Source of the DNA: Paralichthys olivaceus
Lineage: Eukaryota > Chordata > Actinopteri > Pleuronectiformes > Paralichthyidae
Direction: 5' to 3'
Length of the DNA stretch: 64,000 bases
NCBI RefSeq assembly: GCF_024713975.1
Contig: NC_091110.1
Span: 3,721,501 to 3,785,500 of the forward strand
The notes under the pieces were generated by a model that worked only from the letters and a program-made list of their open reading frames with translations, was not told the origin of the DNA and searched no databases. The stretch's first letter is position 1. Every line of letters begins with the position of its first letter. The position numbers and the translations under genes were made by a program. Shown here piece after piece: positions 61,701 through 64,000 of the stretch.

Positions 61701-64000
61701 AAAACAAAGATGTGGCCTCACAGCTGTAGTCTGGTTATTTGCATCAGGTCTATAACTGTCAGGTTGTCCTTAGCTGGCTCAATCAATTCCGTGAAAAAAG
61801 GAATGCAGTGGACCGTAGTTGACAGTAGAGATAGAGAGAAGAGAATTCATCAATAGAGTCTAATAATGGTGTCTTTGCTCTTGCAAATACTGCGCAGCAA
61901 CTTTCCTTTGCAGTATCAGCTCTTGCTTTAAATTGGCACTAACGGAGGCAGCGCATAGACTCAGCATTGATGAAATGTTCGAAGTCGATTCAGCGAATTT
62001 ACGGACAGATCGCAAGCAACAGCTCACAGAACATCAATAGATGTGTGTCAAAGGAAGGCTTCAGCACTGAAACAACTCATGTAGAGGGAAGACAGTCTGG
62101 GAGCCACTGCTCCAAATGCTGGAGAGGTCCAGACACATTGAAATAGGTACCAAGGAAAGAAGTTTCTCTTTCCTTTAGTTACTACAGTGCTCAAGCTGAC
62201 TTGAGCAATTATCCATTTATTGTCTGTGAAAACAAGTGAAAAAGACATGGAGATAGGACAGCATTTTATGAAGAATGTTTTCATTTAGCCAGTTCTCTTG
62301 TGTTGAACCGAAGCACAGCACTAAAGCTTAGACATCAGCCTGAAAAGACAAAAGGGAAAGTCATAGCTACACGACGCTCCCTCCAGGCATCCCATCAGTC
62401 TGAGAGCGGAACAATTTTAGAATTTTAGACAATTAAAATGGAAAGCGTACAATGCAGTTAGCAAATTCCCCTTAAGAGTCAAAGGGAGTCTCATAGTGAG
62501 TGCATAAACCTGCAAGAGACGTCTGGAGATTGTTAGTAGGACTTGTCAAACTAAAAGAGGAGAAGCAAATTGGAGCCAGATAATGGCAGTGGAGAGAATT
62601 TAGAAATCCACAGAAGACAGTGTTGGGATAAAGGTCGTCTTGGGGTCAATTTATTAAACAGTGTTGAAGGAGAGAGTCTCAGTGAGGCTAACTGATTCAT
62701 GAGGACATAAAGTAGAAATGCCCCAGGACGCTTCGAGCCCACAGATGAATGCTGTATCTCTAGACCTGAAACCTAGAGTTCTTTTACTGTTCGTTCTTCT
62801 GTGACAGACCGATTTTATATGATTAACAGGGTGTAATGAAGTTGAAAAAATATTTTTGGGGGAATGATAAATGTTTCACAGCCTTTTTTTTTAAAACCCT
62901 TTCGGACTCACTCACTAAAGCAAACAAATAGACATTTCCGACTGCTAAGTATATGAAATAAAAACAAAATACAGGGTAAAACAACAAAATAAACAAGTTA
63001 ATAAATGTCATATTGGATCCAGAGAGATTCACATCACACCCATATGTTCATGAATGTTTTGTTGACACAGATTGGGAGAAAGATGGAGCGGTAAAGGAGT
63101 AGAGGTAGAGAAAATGAGAAAGAGAGAGGCTGCATTCTCAAAGTCGGCCCAGAACGGAGTCTAGGGTGTGTTAGATCATTCAGGTTTGTCATGGTAGCTG
63201 AATTTAAGTTAATTCAGCCTGAGGCAGCCCAATAAGTCTCTTACCCCAATGATTATCGGAGGGCAAACAATGAGTTCCCAATAAAGCAAGATGATCCATC
63301 TAGCCAAAAGAGTTGGTCATGCTACTGTATCAGATTGGGTGTATGATAATGCACAGTCCACCGGTAAAATACCAAAGATAGTCGTAAGGGGGCAAGGTTA
63401 AAAAATCAAATCAAACCCATCCATTTTTAGATGTTTCTCTGACAGTTGAGGGCATGACCAGAATTGATGAAATAGAGTGGCTGGTTCTAGTCTACAGCGA
63501 AGACTGCTAGGGTCAGTATTAGGGAATAGCTTTCCATATATAGCCCTGTAAAGTTTTTTTTAATTGCTGAGACTCAAATATCTGTTTTTTCCCATCACAT
63601 TTTCTTCAAGATCTCATATGGATGTGAAATCCCAGTATCCCCATTTTCTAGAAGACTTTTATCTATTTTTATTACTCTAATATGTTTCTAAAGATCTGCA
63701 ACTATTTTTTATCTGTTATCTTTTATGTCTTTTGTGTCTCCTCATACTTTGTAATCCTGTGACTGTGTGTGTGTCTGTCCCCTCAGATTAATCTCCAAAC
63801 TGGAGTCTCAGGTGAAGCAGCTGGAGCATGAGAACCAGTCCAGGGCCCGTTATGCATCTCACACAAATGCACAACCTTCCGGGGCTGGGTAAGAGCTAAC
63901 ACCTTCAACTGAAAAACATTATTATGCACAGAATTTGAATATTTCTGACCTCTTCTGCATCCAGCTGTAACATGAAGCTCAGATCCAACCCAGAGACACA
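52783..64000 (+). CDS. mphosph9: M-phase phosphoprotein 9 (5' part; continues past window)
   Basis: MPHOSPH9 is a centriole/cilium coiled-coil protein; family knowledge places it with KIF24 and CP110-CEP97 at the mother centriole as a brake on cilium assembly. Coding exons: 52783-53018, 53769-53916, 55140-55229, 55321-55823, 56013-56178, 56364-56436, 57105-57208, 58390-58491, 58934-59385, 59527-59676, 59952-60039, 60361-60576, 61073-61120, 61239-61303, 63787-63888, 63965-beyond 64000; all phases agree, about 859 codons in view. Human-like landmarks: LVQEIQSSGETDPEIWKDCE, GRWLHLFQLVEKQYQEQILA, LIQDEIKALVQLQ and SSGYGTLSAWEPCLEP, then SLREIYQNKQ. From 59527 on, the protein is coiled coil (LEKALAEAISRIKELEATN; LQQRLEESKRSVKEKDSLA). 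The Ser/Pro-rich centre and N-terminus (MSTDDSISEDVSSSG) are poorly conserved, so the start is the least certain point. Confidence 0.94.
53105..53260. repeat. Dispersed repeat fragment (family C)
   Basis: 'ctacaactaattaaattattgatctg...tgcaatttatcatttagtctatgaa' resembles the 'gattaatc' family fully seen at 49400-49690. Intronic, in MPHOSPH9. Confidence 0.4.
53332..53356. repeat. TTTA tetranucleotide repeat
   Basis: About six TTTA units in the MPHOSPH9 intron before the 53769 exon. Confidence 0.9.
53917..55139. other. MPHOSPH9 intron
   Basis: No exon, repeat family or RNA gene recognised. An 8-base C run lies at 54093-54101. Confidence 0.6.
57209..58389. other. MPHOSPH9 intron with unclassified open stretches
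   Basis: Open stretches at 57297-57497 and 57661-57873 are more GC-rich than their surroundings ('aggaatagtggctaggaaagg', 'gactttctgcaagcgcccta'). They read like pieces of a dispersed element but I cannot name one. They lack matched splice sites in the MPHOSPH9 phase. Confidence 0.4.
60743..60791. repeat. TGCG/CG/TG alternating purine-pyrimidine repeat
   Basis: Six CGTG units, then CGCGCG, then about nine GT units: 49 bases of strict purine/pyrimidine alternation in the intron after the 60361-60576 exon. Confidence 0.9.
61304..63786. other. Large MPHOSPH9 intron of unresolved content
   Basis: 2.48 kb between the exons 61239-61303 and 63787-63888, phase matched (AG+A). Less A/T-biased than other introns from about 61,750 to 63,500. 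No reverse transcriptase, transposase or terminal repeat could be read on either strand, and the short open stretches (for example 62551-62742 minus) match nothing I know. Confidence 0.5.

Overview
This window is vertebrate nuclear DNA, almost certainly from a ray-finned (teleost) fish. Genes are split into many short exons with canonical GT/AG borders. Introns and spacers are A/T-rich and carry CA microsatellites plus dispersed repeats of types common in fish genomes. The organism call is inference; the species cannot be read from the sequence. No operon, CRISPR array, rRNA or intact tRNA gene was seen.

Five protein-coding genes lie in the order RILPL1(+) - KMT5A(-) - SBNO1(+) - CDK2AP1(+) - MPHOSPH9(+). 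This matches, with relative orientations kept, the human chromosome 12q24.31 neighbourhood, but RILPL2 and SNRNP35 (between RILPL1 and KMT5A in human) and MTRFR (between CDK2AP1 and MPHOSPH9) are not seen.

Layout. 1-9,910: 3' two thirds of RILPL1, with a candidate in-frame cassette exon and a candidate alternative last exon. 9,911-16,563: gene-free spacer with repeat remnants. 16,564-22,171: complete KMT5A on the minus strand, seven coding exons, 319 aa. 22,172-24,740: head-to-head spacer to SBNO1, with a LINE-like tail, a GATA/GATG tandem array and a GC-rich SBNO1 promoter carrying two GTCACGTGAC palindromes. 27,592-40,467: complete SBNO1 coding region, 32 coding exons, 1,402 aa, then a likely 2.6 kb 3' UTR. 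44,849-47,760: complete CDK2AP1, four exons, 120 aa. 48,300-51,100: spacer made largely of repeats. 51,130-64,000: MPHOSPH9 promoter with three evenly spaced CCAAT boxes, a 5' exon with a small upstream ORF, and the first 16 coding exons; the gene runs off the right end.

Functionally the genes are a conserved neighbourhood rather than a pathway. RILPL1 and MPHOSPH9 act at the centrosome or primary cilium. KMT5A (H4K20 monomethylation), SBNO1 (helicase-like nuclear regulator) and CDK2AP1 (NuRD subunit and CDK2 partner) act on chromatin and the cell cycle. I found no convincing undescribed system. The most useful leads are the MPHOSPH9 CCAAT array and uORF, the RILPL1 isoform exons, the paired E-boxes at SBNO1, the competing KMT5A splice acceptor, and several repeat copies that can be related to one another inside the window. 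Exon borders were set by hand from splice signals, reading phase and remembered human proteins.
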